From the NCBI GenBank assembly GCA_937907975.1, contig CALEQS010000246.1, positions 1-6,557 of the forward strand: a stretch of DNA of 6,557 bases, read 5' to 3'. Each line of letters begins with the position of its first letter. The first letter of the stretch is position 1. The notes beneath the pieces are model-generated. The model did no database searches, was not told the DNA's origin, and worked only from the letters and a program-made list of their open reading frames with translations. A program made the translations under genes and the position numbers. This document shows, one piece after another, positions 5,813-6,557 of the stretch. The DNA is from an uncultured Clostridia bacterium. Its GTDB lineage: Bacteria > Bacillota > Clostridia > Oscillospirales > Oscillospiraceae.

Positions 5813-6557
5813 ATGATAAAGTATATCCTCAAACGCCTGCTCCAGATGATCCCCGTGCTGATCGGTGTTATGATCATCGTCTTTTCCCTGAGCTATCTGA
5901 TGCCCGGCGACCCGGTGCTCAACCAGATGCCGGACAACTACACTCAGGAGCAGTACGACGAGGTTCAGCATGAAATGGGTCTGGATCGGCCTTTCCTGGT
6001 CCAGCTGGGACAGTACATCTGGGGTGTGGTCACCCGGTTTGATCTGGGCACCTCTTACATGACCAACCGCGCCGTCACCACGTCCATCGCCGAGCGCGTG
6101 TGGGTGACGATCCGCCTGGGTCTGCTCAGTGTCGGCGTAACGGTCGTTCTGGGCATCCCCTTCGGCATCATCTCTGCCATCAAGCAGAAAACCGCACTGG
6201 ACTACATCGTCTCCATTCTGGCCGTTATCCTCGCCTCCATCCCCGGCTTCTGGCTGGCTCTGGAAGGCATCGTGGTATTCAGCATCAAGCTGGGCGTTCT
6301 GCCGGCCAGCGGACTGAGTACACCGGCTCATTATGTGCTGCCCGTGCTGGCCAGCGGCATGATGAGCCTCGCCGGCACCACCCGTATGACCCGCTCCAGC
6401 CTGCTGGAGGTCATCCGTCAGGACTATATCCGCACCGCCCGGGCCAAGGGCCTGCGCGAAATGACCATCGTGCGCAAGCACGCCCTCAAGAACGCGCTGA
6501 TCCCCGTTATCACCATGATCGGCGGTCAGGTGTCCATGGTCATCGGCGGCAACGTCG
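5813..6557 (+). CDS. DppB/OppB-type ABC permease, 3' end outside window
   Basis: Membrane subunit of the peptide-type importer that forms half of the channel; usually paired with a DppC-type partner and ATPases, which would lie to the right. The 248 visible residues start MIKYILKRLLQMIPVLIGV, the standard N-terminus, with the first helix at about 9-30 and the conserved PGDP at 31-34. An extracellular domain follows (about 35-95, including EMGLDRPFLVQLGQYIWG and DLGTS). Helices come at about 100-122, 134-158 and 175-190. The EAA loop that contacts the ATPase is at about 203-230 (RTARAKGLRE...RKHALKNALIPV). Family proteins are about 305-340 aa, so roughly 60-90 residues are cut off by the window edge. 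The start is fixed by AAGGAGGA 6 nt upstream. It is in one operon with the binding lipoprotein. Confidence 0.95.
   Translation, partial: MIKYILKRLLQMIPVLIGVMIIVFSLSYLMPGDPVLNQMPDNYTQEQYDEVQHEMGLDRPFLVQLGQYIWGVVTRFDLGTSYMTNRAVTTSIAERVWVTIRLGLLSVGVTVVLGIPFGIISAIKQKTALDYIVSILAVILASIPGFWLALEGIVVFSIKLGVLPASGLSTPAHYVLPVLASGMMSLAGTTRMTRSSLLEVIRQDYIRTARAKGLREMTIVRKHALKNALIPVITMIGGQVSMVIGGNV

Noticed and set aside
4018..5877. A 619-codon open frame on the minus strand across the binding-protein gene
   Set aside because: It is exactly antisense to a clear lipoprotein gene with a signal peptide and strong ribosome-binding site. Its Gly/Val/Leu-rich content is what the complement of GC-ending codons gives, and it has no start signal.
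5678..6481. A 267-codon minus-strand frame over the permease
   Set aside because: It is antisense to a clear DppB-type permease. Its His/Gln/Asp-rich composition is an artefact of the opposite strand.

Overview
The window looks like chromosomal DNA from a GC-rich, gut-type Firmicute (Oscillospiraceae or a near relative). This is inferred from the strong AGGAGG ribosome-binding sites, the GC-rich codon choice, the membrane-bound YesN-like AraC regulator and the Dpp/Opp-type transporter. No marker gene here fixes the species.

Layout from left to right. Positions 1 to about 1071 carry the right part of an IS5-family insertion sequence. Its DDE transposase (3-929, +) is open at the left window edge. 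The region 930-1078 has no gene and holds the likely right end of the element. A strong rho-independent terminator (1071-1112) acts on the minus strand and closes a leftward two-gene operon. That operon reads from a good sigma-A type promoter (3624-3659) into a membrane-anchored AraC-family regulator (1991-3556, -). By a 4-nt ATGA overlap it then enters a small membrane-anchored, secreted protein (1176-1994, -) that resembles the C-terminal domain of 5'-nucleotidases without the catalytic metallophosphatase part.

A gene-free control region of about 430 bp (3660-4086) separates this operon from a divergent rightward operon. It contains several short inverted and direct repeats, a weak candidate promoter and a GC-rich hairpin in the presumed leader. 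The rightward operon encodes a peptide/nickel-type ABC transporter: a substrate-binding lipoprotein (4087-5721, +), a perfect 13-bp intercistronic hairpin (5749-5777), then a DppB/OppB-type permease (5813 to the right edge, incomplete).

How the parts may work together (inference): the divergent arrangement suggests the AraC protein controls the transporter operon. The AraC protein has two membrane segments but almost no extracellular loop, so it lacks the outside sensor that its relatives usually have. The coupled gene makes an extracellular domain with one C-terminal membrane helix. A reasonable hypothesis is a split sensor: the nucleotidase-like protein detects a ligand, or the loaded binding protein, outside the cell and signals through the membrane to the AraC protein, which then sets transporter expression. 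This arrangement is the most interesting part of the window.
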